Positions 28,461 to 36,830 of a stretch of DNA of 64,000 nt are shown here, in pieces. This stretch comes from Bradyrhizobium sp. in8p8 (lineage in GTDB: Bacteria > Pseudomonadota > Alphaproteobacteria > Rhizobiales > Xanthobacteraceae), in the NCBI RefSeq assembly GCF_000426845.1, contig NZ_AUGD01000022.1, positions 22,467 to 86,466 of the forward strand, given 5' to 3'. Each line of letters opens with the position of its first letter. Position 1 is the stretch's first letter. A program made the translations under genes and the position numbers. Below the pieces are notes generated by a model. It saw only the letters and a program-made list of their open reading frames with translations. It did not search any database and was not told where the DNA came from.

Positions 28461-29369
28461 ATGGCCACACTCTATCAGGGCAATGTCCCCACGATGGCCC
28501 AGCCCTCCGATGCGGCTGGACCGGTGATCCGAACCATCCAGCTGTCCGATCTCCACGACGCGCTCAGGCGAGGCTGGGAAGACTTCAAGGCTGTTCCGAG
28601 CCACGCCATCATCCTCTGCGTGATCTATCCAGTGCTCGGCCTCGTGCTTGCCCGCGTTGTGATGGGCTATTCGGTGCTGCCGCTGTTGTTTCCTCTGGCG
28701 GCCGGATTCGCGCTGATTGGGCCGTTCGCGGCGCTCGGACTCTACGAGCTATCCAGCCGGCGCGAGCGCTACGAATCTGCCAGCGCCTGGGATGCCATGG
28801 ATGTGCTGCGCTCGCCTTCATTCGGTGCGATGCTCGGCGTCGGCACGTTGCTGCTCGCTCTGTTCGTGACCTGGGTCGCGACCGCGCAGGCGATCTACAT
28901 CGCGGCGTTCGGCTACGAGGGCGCGGCCGGGATCTCGGATTTCCTGACGCGCGTCCTGACGACCGAGCAGGGCTGGTGGCTGATCGTGGTCGGCTGCGGC
29001 ACCGGCTTCCTGTTCGCGCTCGCTGCGCTGTGCGTAAGCGTCGTATCGTTCCCCTTGATGCTCGATCGTCATGCCGGCGCGTTCGAGGCGATAAGCACGT
29101 CGCTGCGCGTCGTTGCAAGAAACCCGGTGCCGATGGCGGCGTGGGGCTTGATCGTGGCGGTGCTGCTCGCGCTCGGCACCATTCCGGCATTTCTGGGACT
29201 CGCCGTCGTGGTCCCTCTGCTCGGGCATGCCACTTGGCATCTCTACCGCAAGGTGATCGTCTCAGAGCCGGGCGCAAATCCGGTGCCGCCCCCGCCGCAT
29301 CGTCCGCGCAAACCGGCCGCCGACTTCCCGGCCAACCTCTTCCCTTGGCGCAACCGGATCGACGTCTGA
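28461..29369 (+). CDS. DUF2189 integral membrane protein
   Basis: 302 residues from ATG 28461 (MATLYQGNVPTM). DUF2189 signature at the start: IQLSDLHDALRRGWEDFKAV, then five or six transmembrane helices, including ILCVIYPVLGLVLARVV, SVLPLLFPLAAGFALIGPFA and WGLIVAVLLALGTIPAFLGL, ending in a Pro-rich cytosolic tail (PPPPHRPRKP). The family is widespread in alphaproteobacteria and has no known function; one idea is a role with respiratory or heme proteins. Transcribed toward the lytic transglycosylase. Confidence 0.82.
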   Translation: MATLYQGNVPTMAQPSDAAGPVIRTIQLSDLHDALRRGWEDFKAVPSHAIILCVIYPVLGLVLARVVMGYSVLPLLFPLAAGFALIGPFAALGLYELSSRRERYESASAWDAMDVLRSPSFGAMLGVGTLLLALFVTWVATAQAIYIAAFGYEGAAGISDFLTRVLTTEQGWWLIVVGCGTGFLFALAALCVSVVSFPLMLDRHAGAFEAISTSLRVVARNPVPMAAWGLIVAVLLALGTIPAFLGLAVVVPLLGHATWHLYRKVIVSEPGANPVPPPPHRPRKPAADFPANLFPWRNRIDV

Positions 29370-29505
29370 CGATATCGTGACATGCGACCCTGCCCTGGCC
29401 CCGGCCTGGGCAGGATCTTCCCCTGTCGCGCGCCTTGCTTTGGCCGCGGTTCCGACCGAGATTGCGCCCGCCGGTCAGATCGCTTCACGGAATCCATTTG
29501 CTCGA

Positions 29506-30330
29506 ATGACCTCGACGATTTCTCGTCTCGCTCTTGCTGCCCTCGCCCTCTCCGCCTCAATCCTGTCCGCCCAGCCAGCTCTGGCCGCCGTCGCCTGCGG
29601 TTCGGGCAATTTCGACGCTTGGCTTGCGGATTTCAGAACCGACGCCGCGGCGAAAGGCATTTCGCAACAGGCGATCAACGCCGGGCTGGCCGGCGTGACG
29701 CTCGATGAGAGCGTGCTTAACCGTGACCGATCACAAAAGGTCTTCGCCCAGAGCTTCGACGAGTTTTCAGGCCGCATGGTGCCGCCACGCCTGCAGCGCG
29801 GCTCGAACAGGATGAAGCAGTACGGCTCCGTTTTGTCGCGCATTGAGCAGACCTATGGTGTACCCGGCGAGATCCTCGTTGCGATCTGGGGTCTCGAGAC
29901 CGATTTCGGCGTCAACACCGGCAAGTTCGCAACGATCCGCTCGCTGGCAACACTTGCCTATGACTGCCGGCGCTCCGAGATGTTTCGCGCCGAGTTGATG
30001 GATGCGCTGCGCATCGTCCAGCGCGGCGATCTTGCGCCTGCCGACATGAAGGGCGCCTGGGCCGGCGAACTCGGCCAGACCCAGTTCATGCCGTCATCCT
30101 GGATGAAATACGCCGTCGATTTCGACGGCAACGGCAAGCGCGACCTCTTGCACAACGCGCCCGACGTGCTCGCCTCCACCGCCAATTATCTCGCCGGCTA
30201 TGGTTGGCAGCGAGGAAAGGATTGGCAGCCGGGCAGTCCGAACTTTGCTGTCCTGCAGCAGTGGAACAAGAGCGAGGTCTACTCCAGGACCATCGCCTAT
30301 TTCGCAGCCCAGCTTGCACGCGCCCCCTAA
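29506..30330 (+). CDS. Lytic murein transglycosylase, MltB family
   Basis: 274 residues from ATG 29506 with a signal peptide (RLALAALALSASILSAQPALA). Catalytic motif IWGLETDFGVNTG contains the general-acid Glu of the MltB/SLT fold, followed by AGELGQTQFMPSSWMKYAVD with the family's Q-FMPS stretch and DFDGNGKRDL. It cleaves the MurNAc-GlcNAc bond of peptidoglycan, giving 1,6-anhydroMurNAc. No lipobox, so it is probably soluble periplasmic. It stands alone between a DUF2189 gene and a long AT-rich spacer. Confidence 0.92.
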   Translation: MTSTISRLALAALALSASILSAQPALAAVACGSGNFDAWLADFRTDAAAKGISQQAINAGLAGVTLDESVLNRDRSQKVFAQSFDEFSGRMVPPRLQRGSNRMKQYGSVLSRIEQTYGVPGEILVAIWGLETDFGVNTGKFATIRSLATLAYDCRRSEMFRAELMDALRIVQRGDLAPADMKGAWAGELGQTQFMPSSWMKYAVDFDGNGKRDLLHNAPDVLASTANYLAGYGWQRGKDWQPGSPNFAVLQQWNKSEVYSRTIAYFAAQLARAP

Positions 30331-30447
30331 CTCCACAGGAGCGAGACGCACCGTATTACCTCCAAGCGTCCCGCCGCAAACCATTCGCTCGGCAGCGCCC
30401 GCGCCATGGGTGTGAATCGGAGCTTCAATACTGGCCGCCCTCAATTA

Positions 30448-30463
30448 ATGAATTGAAATTCAT
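30448..30463. promoter_or_regulatory. AT-rich palindrome ATGAATT-GA-AATTCAT
   Basis: Perfect 7-bp arms followed by a T-run (30463-30467). It could be a weak terminator for the transglycosylase gene or an operator. Confidence 0.4.
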
Positions 30464-30552
30464 TTTTCTCATGCGAATCACGCAGGCAAGAATTGAGTCT
30501 AGGAGCTGATCAGCCGCCCCGACAGGCCGTCTACAAGCAGATCATTTCTGCG

Positions 30553-30566
30553 ATGATCAAGATCAA
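30553..30566. promoter_or_regulatory. FixK/FNR-like box ATGAT-N4-ATCAA
   Basis: Reads ATGAT-CAAG-ATCAA, one base from TTGAT-N4-ATCAA, the site bound by FixK2/FNR in Bradyrhizobium. It lies 229 bp before the DUF1127 ATG. Function is inferred from motif only. Confidence 0.35.
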
Positions 30567-30795
30567 TTGTCCGACGTAAATCCGTGATGTTACGGATATT
30601 TATCACTAAGCTGACGCTCTTTGAGGCAAGCTTTGGGTGGGAGTGCCCTCCGGTTAATCGTCCGTTACTCGCGCTATGCGTTCTTCGCCTAGCTGCATCG
30701 CAACATCGGAACTTTCGCAGTGCACCACTCCCATCTATATTCACTTCAACGATGAGGCTCCGGCAAGAGCTGAATCGAACTACAGGAGACTACCA

Positions 30796-30948
30796 ATGCT
30801 GCTCTCGCTCATCCGCATGATCCAGGCTTTCCGGGACTATCAGCGCAATGTTGCCGAGCTGTCACAGCTCAGCGATCGCGAGCTGGCCGATATCGGCCTT
30901 GATCGCTCGGACATCCCGCGCGTTGCCGCCGGTCAGTATCAGGGCTGA
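30796..30948 (+). CDS. DUF1127 mini-protein
   Basis: 50 residues, MLLSLIRMIQAFRDYQRN, then the DUF1127 core ELSQLSDRELADIGLDRSDI. A CAGGAG site precedes ATG 30796. Such small Arg-rich proteins are numerous in alphaproteobacteria; some bind RNA or act in stress and phosphate regulation (CcaF1-type in Rhodobacter). The unusually long upstream spacer suggests dedicated control. A GC-rich gap of 128 bp separates it from trmFO. Confidence 0.85.
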   Translation: MLLSLIRMIQAFRDYQRNVAELSQLSDRELADIGLDRSDIPRVAAGQYQG

Positions 30949-31076
30949 TGCCATTCAGCCACCTTCACTGGACGAACCGATAGCGCCCGCCTCGTGCGGG
31001 CGTTGTCGCATCTGGTGGCAGAAAACTCGATCTCGGCGATTCCACTCCCCGTCGAAAAGCGCTACCTGTCCGCCCC

Positions 31077-32504
31077 ATGACAGGACCCCAATCCAACATC
31101 GTACACGTCATCGGTGCCGGCCTCGCCGGTTCCGAAGCTGCTTGGCAGGTGGCCAAATCTGGCGTGCCCGTCGTGCTGCACGAGATGCGGCCGACTCGCA
31201 TGACCGAGGCGCACCGCACCGATGGGCTTGCCGAGCTCGTCTGCTCCAATTCATTCCGTTCGGACGACGCTGCCAACAACGCCGTCGGCCTCCTGCACGC
31301 GGAGATGCGCCGGCTCGATTCGCTGATCATGCGAGCGGCCGACGCGAACCAGGTGCCTGCTGGCGGCGCGTTGGCCGTTGACCGCGACGGCTTCTCGGCG
31401 GCCGTGACCAAGGCTCTGAACGATCATCCCCTGATCGAGATTGCCCGGGGCGAGATCGCGGGCCTGCCGCCGGCAGACTGGAGCAACGTCATCGTGGCGA
31501 CCGGGCCCCTCACCTCTGCACCGCTTGCCGACGCGATCCGTGAACTGACGGACGAGAGCGCGCTCGCCTTCTTCGACGCGATTGCACCGATCGTTTACCG
31601 CGAGTCGATTGATATGTCGGTGGCATGGTTCCAGTCGCGCTACGACAAGGTCGGCCCCGGCGGCACCGGCGCCGACTACATCAACTGCCCCATGACCAAG
31701 GAGCAGTATGACGGCTTCATTGCGGCGCTGATCGCGGGTGAGAAGACCGAGTTCAAAGAATGGGAGACCAACACGCCCTATTTCGACGGCTGCCTGCCGA
31801 TCGAAGTGATGGCGGAGCGCGGCCCCGAGACGCTGCGCCACGGTCCGATGAAGCCCGTCGGCCTCACCAATCCCAATGATCCGACCACCAAGCCTTACGC
31901 GGTCGTTCAGCTACGCCAGGACAACAAGCTCGGCACGCTCTACAACATCGTCGGCTTTCAGACGAAATTGAAGTACGGCGAGCAGCAGCGCATCTTCCGC
32001 ACCATTCCCGGGCTGGAGAAGGCCGAGTTCGCCCGCCTCGGCGGCCTGCATCGGAACACCTTCCTCAACTCGCCAAAACTGCTCGATGGCGAACTGCGTC
32101 TGCGCGCACAGCAGCGGCTGCGCTTCGCCGGTCAGATGACGGGCTGCGAGGGCTACGTGGAATCCGCCAGCGTCGGCTTGATCGCAGGCCTCTACGCCGC
32201 CGCGGACGCACGGGGCGAGACGCTCGTCGGCCCGCCGGGCACGACGGCGCTTGGATCGCTGCTCGGCCACATCACAGGCGGTCATATCGAGACGATCGAG
32301 CCGGGCGCGCGCTCGTTCCAGCCGATGAACATCAATTTCGGGCTGTTTCCGCCGCTTGCGACTGCGCCGACGAAGAAGCCGGACGGCACGCGGTTGCGCG
32401 GCAACGAGAAGACGGTGGCCAAGAAGCAGGCGCTGAGCGCACGGGCGCTTGCCGATCTCGATCGCTGGATCGCCGATCACCTGCGCTTCGCCGCCGCCGC
32501 ATGA
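31077..32504 (+). CDS. trmFO: Methylenetetrahydrofolate--tRNA-(uracil-5-)-methyltransferase
   Basis: Makes 5-methyluridine (T54) in the T-loop of tRNAs, using methylene-THF and FADH2. 475 residues. The FAD site GAGLAGSEAAW starts at residue 13; TrmFO-typical stretches include ELVCSNSFRSDDA, YINCPMTKEQYDGF (redox/catalytic Cys) and GCEGYVESASVG. It starts at ATG 31077 directly after a GC-rich gap. The next gene begins eight bases after the stop and encodes the kinase/ANL-lid protein, so the two may be co-transcribed. Confidence 0.96.
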   Translation: MTGPQSNIVHVIGAGLAGSEAAWQVAKSGVPVVLHEMRPTRMTEAHRTDGLAELVCSNSFRSDDAANNAVGLLHAEMRRLDSLIMRAADANQVPAGGALAVDRDGFSAAVTKALNDHPLIEIARGEIAGLPPADWSNVIVATGPLTSAPLADAIRELTDESALAFFDAIAPIVYRESIDMSVAWFQSRYDKVGPGGTGADYINCPMTKEQYDGFIAALIAGEKTEFKEWETNTPYFDGCLPIEVMAERGPETLRHGPMKPVGLTNPNDPTTKPYAVVQLRQDNKLGTLYNIVGFQTKLKYGEQQRIFRTIPGLEKAEFARLGGLHRNTFLNSPKLLDGELRLRAQQRLRFAGQMTGCEGYVESASVGLIAGLYAAADARGETLVGPPGTTALGSLLGHITGGHIETIEPGARSFQPMNINFGLFPPLATAPTKKPDGTRLRGNEKTVAKKQALSARALADLDRWIADHLRFAAAA

Positions 32505-32511
32505 GTTCTCG

Positions 32512-33606
32512 ATGAGCCTCCCTGAAGACGACGCCGCGGCACTCTCGGCGCGATGGACCGAGGGCGTGCTGCTCAAGCGCGACGTGTTCTCGACAGTCGA
32601 GCGCGGCCGCTTCCGCACCGAGACCGGCGAGGTCGATGCGGTGCTGCGCCGGCTCGACGAGGTGCCATGGTGGTCGTTCCTGCTGGCACGCCATCTGTTC
32701 GCCCGCGAGAAGCGCGCGCTGGTTCGTGCCAAGGGCCTTGATGCCGGTCCAGAGCTGCTATGGATCGGACGCCGCGCGCTCGTGCGGGGCTTCGTCGACG
32801 GCGTTGCGCTGCATCTGGCAAAACCGCATGGCGATCTCGCCTATTTCCGCTCCGCCAAGGCCGTGCTGCGCCGGCTGCGACGCGCCGGCATTTGCCACAA
32901 CGATCTGGCCAAGGAGCAGAACTGGCTGGTCGGGCGCGACGGCCGAGCCTATGTCACCGACTTCCAGCTCGCCGCGTGCTTTGATCGCCGCGGTCGACTC
33001 TATCGAATCCTGGCCTACGAAGATCTCCGCCATCTCCTCAAGCACAAGCGCTCCTACGCGCCGGAGGCGCTGACTCCGCGGGAGCGGAAGATCCTGGCGA
33101 AGAAATCGTTCGCCGCGAGCCTGTGGCTCGCCACCGGCAAGAAGGTCTATCGCGCCATCACCCGCGGCCTGTTCAACTTCACCGACCGCGAGGGCGGCGG
33201 CCGCCGGCTGGTCAACGACGCGCCCGTGCTGGCAGAGCTGATCCGCAGGAACCCCGCGGTGCGCGATACCGCCATCGTCGCCTTCGCCGACCGCCGTTCC
33301 GGTGTCGGGCTCTATGCCTTCGTCGAAGCCGATCAAGCCGCGCTCGAAGGCGAGCTCCGCAGCGAGCTCGTAGCCGCAAAGGGCCCGAAACCGCCGGAAC
33401 ACATCCAGGTCGTCCACGCCCTGCCGCGCGATACCAGCGGCAAGCCGCGCACCGAGGTTCTTCAGCTGGTCGCCATGAACCAGCTCGATCTGATCGAGCC
33501 AATGATGAAGAACGACCAGGACCGTGCCTTCCTCAAGGACATCCTCGAGCAGCGCAAGAACCTGCGCGACCGCTTCAATTTCGAAGCGAACCTGCCAACC
33601 AGCTAG
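32512..33606 (+). CDS. Kinase-like protein fused to an ANL (acyl-CoA synthetase) C-terminal lid
   Basis: 364 residues. The first half resembles small-molecule or RIO-type kinases: catalytic-loop-like CHNDLAKEQNWLV (H129, D131, N137) and VTDFQLA (D150), with Gln replacing Gly of DFG. No clear P-loop lysine is seen. The second half (about 233-325) looks like the ANL superfamily's C-terminal lid: LIRRNPAVRDTAIVAFADRR, GVGLYAFVEA, then VVHALPRDTSGKPR with an A10-type lysine (K311), but no AMP-binding N-domain. Such a split lid is unusual. It may sense or regulate acyl-adenylates, or be a degenerate kinase. Function unknown. Confidence 0.7.
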   Translation: MSLPEDDAAALSARWTEGVLLKRDVFSTVERGRFRTETGEVDAVLRRLDEVPWWSFLLARHLFAREKRALVRAKGLDAGPELLWIGRRALVRGFVDGVALHLAKPHGDLAYFRSAKAVLRRLRRAGICHNDLAKEQNWLVGRDGRAYVTDFQLAACFDRRGRLYRILAYEDLRHLLKHKRSYAPEALTPRERKILAKKSFAASLWLATGKKVYRAITRGLFNFTDREGGGRRLVNDAPVLAELIRRNPAVRDTAIVAFADRRSGVGLYAFVEADQAALEGELRSELVAAKGPKPPEHIQVVHALPRDTSGKPRTEVLQLVAMNQLDLIEPMMKNDQDRAFLKDILEQRKNLRDRFNFEANLPTS

Positions 33607-33699
33607 TACGGCCCGTGCCTTGAAGCGTCCACATTGGCGATCGAGAAGCGTTCAGACAACGCAGGGCCGGCAAAGAACATGGGCGTTCGGGGGATCGTA

Positions 33700-34263
33700 A
33701 TGCATCGTGTGCTTGGGGGAATGATCGCTGGCCTTCTGCTGCTGACAGGCGCGCCCGCGCTGGCGGACTCCCCGGCCGAGCTGATCTCGAACTTCCGCCT
33801 CACGCATGGTGAGGTTCGCGTCGTCCGCGATGCCACGCTCGATCGCATCGCCATGGACCAGGCCCGCGCGATGGCGGCCAAGGACGAACTTAGCCATGAC
33901 GCGCTCGGCCCGTTCAACCGCCGTGTCGCACCGGCTGGCGCGGGCCGCGCCGCCGAGAACATCGCCTACGGCTACGATAGTTTCGAGAAGACGCTGAGAC
34001 AGTGGATCGACTCGTCGGGGCACCGCAAGAACCTGTTGCTGCACAAGGCTTCCCGCGTCGGCATTGCCAGCGCTAAGAATGCCAGCGGCAAACGAACCTA
34101 TTGGGCCATGGTGATTGCCGGCGATTACGAGCCGAAGGGCAAGGGCAAGGGTAAGGGCAAGAAGGACAAGGAGCCGCTGGTCGCGGTGAAACGCGAGGCT
34201 GCTCCGGCAAGCAAGCCCAAATCCAGCAGCTGCCACATCAAGCTGCTCAGCCTCTGCATTTGA
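33700..34263 (+). CDS. Exported CAP/SCP-domain protein with lysine-rich tail
   Basis: 187 residues from ATG 33700, with GGGGGA just upstream (ATG 33679 is the alternative). Signal peptide MHRVLGGMIAGLLLLTGAPALA. CAP domain: LISNFRLTHGEVRV, MAAKDELSHDALG, GRAAENIAYGYDS and WIDSSGHRKNLLL, which matches the family's H-N/R region. A low-complexity KGKGKGKGKKDK follows (bases 34135-34170), then a Cys-containing tail SSSCHIKLLSLC. CAP proteins are usually secreted and can bind lipids or act as proteases. The tail may bind nucleic acid, polyphosphate or cell wall. Confidence 0.8.
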   Translation: MHRVLGGMIAGLLLLTGAPALADSPAELISNFRLTHGEVRVVRDATLDRIAMDQARAMAAKDELSHDALGPFNRRVAPAGAGRAAENIAYGYDSFEKTLRQWIDSSGHRKNLLLHKASRVGIASAKNASGKRTYWAMVIAGDYEPKGKGKGKGKKDKEPLVAVKREAAPASKPKSSSCHIKLLSLCI

Positions 34264-34342
34264 GGCCAAACCTGGCCCCGTCTTGCTCCCATACCTGGAC
34301 GCGCATAATTCAGGACGAGGATCGTCAGAAGCGGAGGCGCCA

Positions 34343-35521
34343 ATGATCGACATCGGCCGGGTACGCGATGACACGCCTGCCACAGCGCGGCTTGCGTATC
34401 TGCATAACGCCGGCGCGGCTCTGATGCCGGCGCCCGTTGTCGCGGCGCTGAAGGGGCACATCGATCTCGAAAGCGAAATCGGCGGTTATGCCGCAGCCGA
34501 CCAGGAGTCCGAACGGCTCGACGCTGTGTATGGCTCGGTGGCGCGCCTGCTCAATGCCGCCCCCGACGAGATCGCGCTGATGGAGAATGCAACGGTTGCC
34601 TGGCAGATGGCGTTCTACGCGCTGCCGTTTTGCGAGGGCGACCGCATCCTGACAGCCGAGGCGGAATACGCCGCCAACTATGTCGCGTTTCTACAGGTCG
34701 CGAAACGAACCGGCGCGACGATCGACGTCGTGCCCAGCGATGCCAGCGGCGAGCTCGACGCCCACGCGCTCGAACGGATGATCGATGAGCGCGTGAAGCT
34801 GATCGCCGTCACCTGGGTTCCGACCAATGGCGGGCTGGTCAACCCCGCAGCCGCGATCGGCAAGATCGCGAGAGCGCACGGCATTCCCTATCTGCTCGAC
34901 GCCTGCCAAGCCGTTGGGCAAATGGAGGTCGACGTCGATGCGATCGGTTGTGACATGCTGTCGGCCACCGGGCGTAAATTCCTGCGTGGCCCGCGCGGGA
35001 CTGGCTTCCTCTACGTCCGCCGGGCGCTCCTGCAGCAGCTTGAACCACCAATGATCGACCACTTTGCGGCGCCCTGGGTCGCACGGGACGCCTATCGGCT
35101 GCGGGACGATGCCCGTCGATTCGAGACCTGGGAGAACAATTACGCGGCCCGGCTTGGCCTCGGTGCTGCCGTCGATTATGCACTCGACATCGGCATGGGT
35201 CCCGTCGAGCAGCGCTGTCGCCTGCTGGCGGGCCGCCTTCGTGATGGCCTCGCCTCCATCCGCGGCATCACCATTCGCGACCTCGGACGCGCGCCGGGTG
35301 CCATCGTCAGCTTCACGATGGAGGGGTACGAGGCCGACACCATTGTTCGTAGCGCCGCGGCGTCGGGCATCACGATCGGCGCGTCAGACCCGTCAAGCAC
35401 CCGCATCGATGCCGAGCACCGGGCTCTGCCGCCGCTCGTGCGCGCTTCCCCGCATTACTACAATACGGAAGCCGAGATCGATCGGCTGATCGGTCATCTC
35501 GCGGCTCTGGCGTCGCGATAG
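34343..35521 (+). CDS. Class V aminotransferase-fold PLP-dependent enzyme
   Basis: 392 residues from ATG 34343 (GGAGG just upstream). PLP features: AYLHNAGAALMP start, Asp in LLDACQAVGQMEVDV, the Schiff-base lysine in SATGRKFLRGPRGTGFLYV, and a class V C-terminal FTMEGYEAD. The RKFLRGPRGTGFL stretch is typical of the isopenicillin-epimerase/EgtE-like subgroup rather than cysteine desulfurases. Substrate is unknown. Its gene is convergent with threonine ammonia-lyase. Confidence 0.85.
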   Translation: MIDIGRVRDDTPATARLAYLHNAGAALMPAPVVAALKGHIDLESEIGGYAAADQESERLDAVYGSVARLLNAAPDEIALMENATVAWQMAFYALPFCEGDRILTAEAEYAANYVAFLQVAKRTGATIDVVPSDASGELDAHALERMIDERVKLIAVTWVPTNGGLVNPAAAIGKIARAHGIPYLLDACQAVGQMEVDVDAIGCDMLSATGRKFLRGPRGTGFLYVRRALLQQLEPPMIDHFAAPWVARDAYRLRDDARRFETWENNYAARLGLGAAVDYALDIGMGPVEQRCRLLAGRLRDGLASIRGITIRDLGRAPGAIVSFTMEGYEADTIVRSAAASGITIGASDPSSTRIDAEHRALPPLVRASPHYYNTEAEIDRLIGHLAALASR

Positions 35522-35540
35522 TGAATGGCCGGCGAGCGGT

Positions 35541-36785
35541 TCAGGTGCAGCGCGCGCTCAATCCGGACGCGCTGAGTCTGGCCATGACGTCATCGAGATG
35601 AGCGCCATCGCGGGTCTCGATGACGAGTTGAAGCAGCGTCGCCTTTGCCGGAAGGTCGGAGAAGGTCCGCTGGTGCGAGACCTCGATGATGTTGGCGCCG
35701 GCTTCGGCCAGCAGCGCGGCAACGGCTGCCAGCTGCCCTGGGCGATCGGGAATATCGAGGGACAGTTGCGTCAGCCGCCCTTCGCGCGCCAGTTCGCGGG
35801 TGAGGACGGAGGCGATCAGCCGCGTGTCGATATTGCCGCCGCTGAGCACGAGGCCGACCTTCTGACCGGCAAAGCGGGACGAATCGGACATCAGCGCGGC
35901 GAGGCCGGCGGCTCCGGCGCCTTCGACCACTGTCTTCTCGATTGAGATCAGTGTCGCGACCGCGCGCTCGAGCTCGGCTTCGTTGACGAGCGCAATGTCG
36001 TCGACGAGGCGGCGGACCACTTCCGTAGTGATCTTACCCGGCGATTTCACCGCGATGCCTTCGGCGAGCGTGTCGCCGCGCACCGGCAAATTGCCGCCAT
36101 GGATGGCGTTGTACATCGAGGGATAGAGCCAGGCCTCGACGCCCAAGATCCGCAGCGACGGCTTGATCGCCTTCGCGGCGATCGCAATGCCGCTGATCAG
36201 CCCGCCGCCGCCGATCGGGACGACCAGCGTGTCGAGCTCCGGCACCGCCTTGAGCATTTCCAGCCCGACCGTGCCCTGCCCGGCAATGACGAGTGGATCG
36301 TCGTAAGGATGGACGAAGATCATGCTGCGCGCTTCACCGTGGCTTCGCGCAAAGGCGGCCGCCTCTTCCAGCGTCGCGCCGGTGACCACCACTTCGGCGC
36401 CGTGATGCCGGGTGTTCTCGATCTTCACCATGGGCGTGCCGACCGGCATGACGATGGTGGCGGGAATGCCGAGCCGCCTGGCGTGATAGGCGACGCCCTG
36501 CGCATGGTTGCCCGCGGACATCGCGATGACGCCCCGCGCACGCTCTTCCGGCGCCAGCGCGGTGAGTCGATTCAGCGCGCCGCGCTCCTTGAACGAAGAT
36601 GTGAACTGGAGGTTCTCGAATTTCAGCCAGATGTCGCAGCCGCAGATGCTGCTCAGCGTGCGGCTATGGCTACAGGCCGTCTCGACGACGGCGCCGCGGA
36701 TCGTCTCGGCGGCGGCATGAATGTCGCCGGGTGCGACCGGAAAGCCGCTGAGACCGGATGACGTGCTTTGGGACAACTCAGCCAT
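35541..36785 (-). CDS. ilvA: Threonine ammonia-lyase with C-terminal ACT domain
   Basis: 414 residues. PLP lysine in SFKERGALNRL, later GGGGLISGIAIAAK and an ACT region LSLDIPDRPGQLAAVAALLAEAGANIIEV. It deaminates threonine to 2-oxobutyrate, feeding isoleucine or catabolism. Length and one ACT domain place it with the short IlvA/TdcB type common in alphaproteobacteria. Convergent with the PLP gene, and just upstream lies the squalene-synthase-like gene. Symbol is by family; a biodegradative role is possible. Confidence 0.9.
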   Translation of the reverse strand: MAELSQSTSSGLSGFPVAPGDIHAAAETIRGAVVETACSHSRTLSSICGCDIWLKFENLQFTSSFKERGALNRLTALAPEERARGVIAMSAGNHAQGVAYHARRLGIPATIVMPVGTPMVKIENTRHHGAEVVVTGATLEEAAAFARSHGEARSMIFVHPYDDPLVIAGQGTVGLEMLKAVPELDTLVVPIGGGGLISGIAIAAKAIKPSLRILGVEAWLYPSMYNAIHGGNLPVRGDTLAEGIAVKSPGKITTEVVRRLVDDIALVNEAELERAVATLISIEKTVVEGAGAAGLAALMSDSSRFAGQKVGLVLSGGNIDTRLIASVLTRELAREGRLTQLSLDIPDRPGQLAAVAALLAEAGANIIEVSHQRTFSDLPAKATLLQLVIETRDGAHLDDVMARLSASGLSARCT

Positions 36786-36830
36786 GGGACAGCATAGAGC
36801 ATTTGGCAGGCTGAGGCGATAAGCCAGCCG

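Larger units (their letters stand above)
30331..30795. other. AT-rich regulatory spacer before DUF1127 gene
   Basis: About 465 bases, clearly less GC-rich than its surroundings. It contains an AT-rich palindrome (30448-30463), a FixK/FNR-like site (30553-30566), and an ATCCGT-N6-ACGGAT repeat (30580-30597). No long ORF has coding character. It may hold an unannotated small RNA, but none was recognised. Confidence 0.5.
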
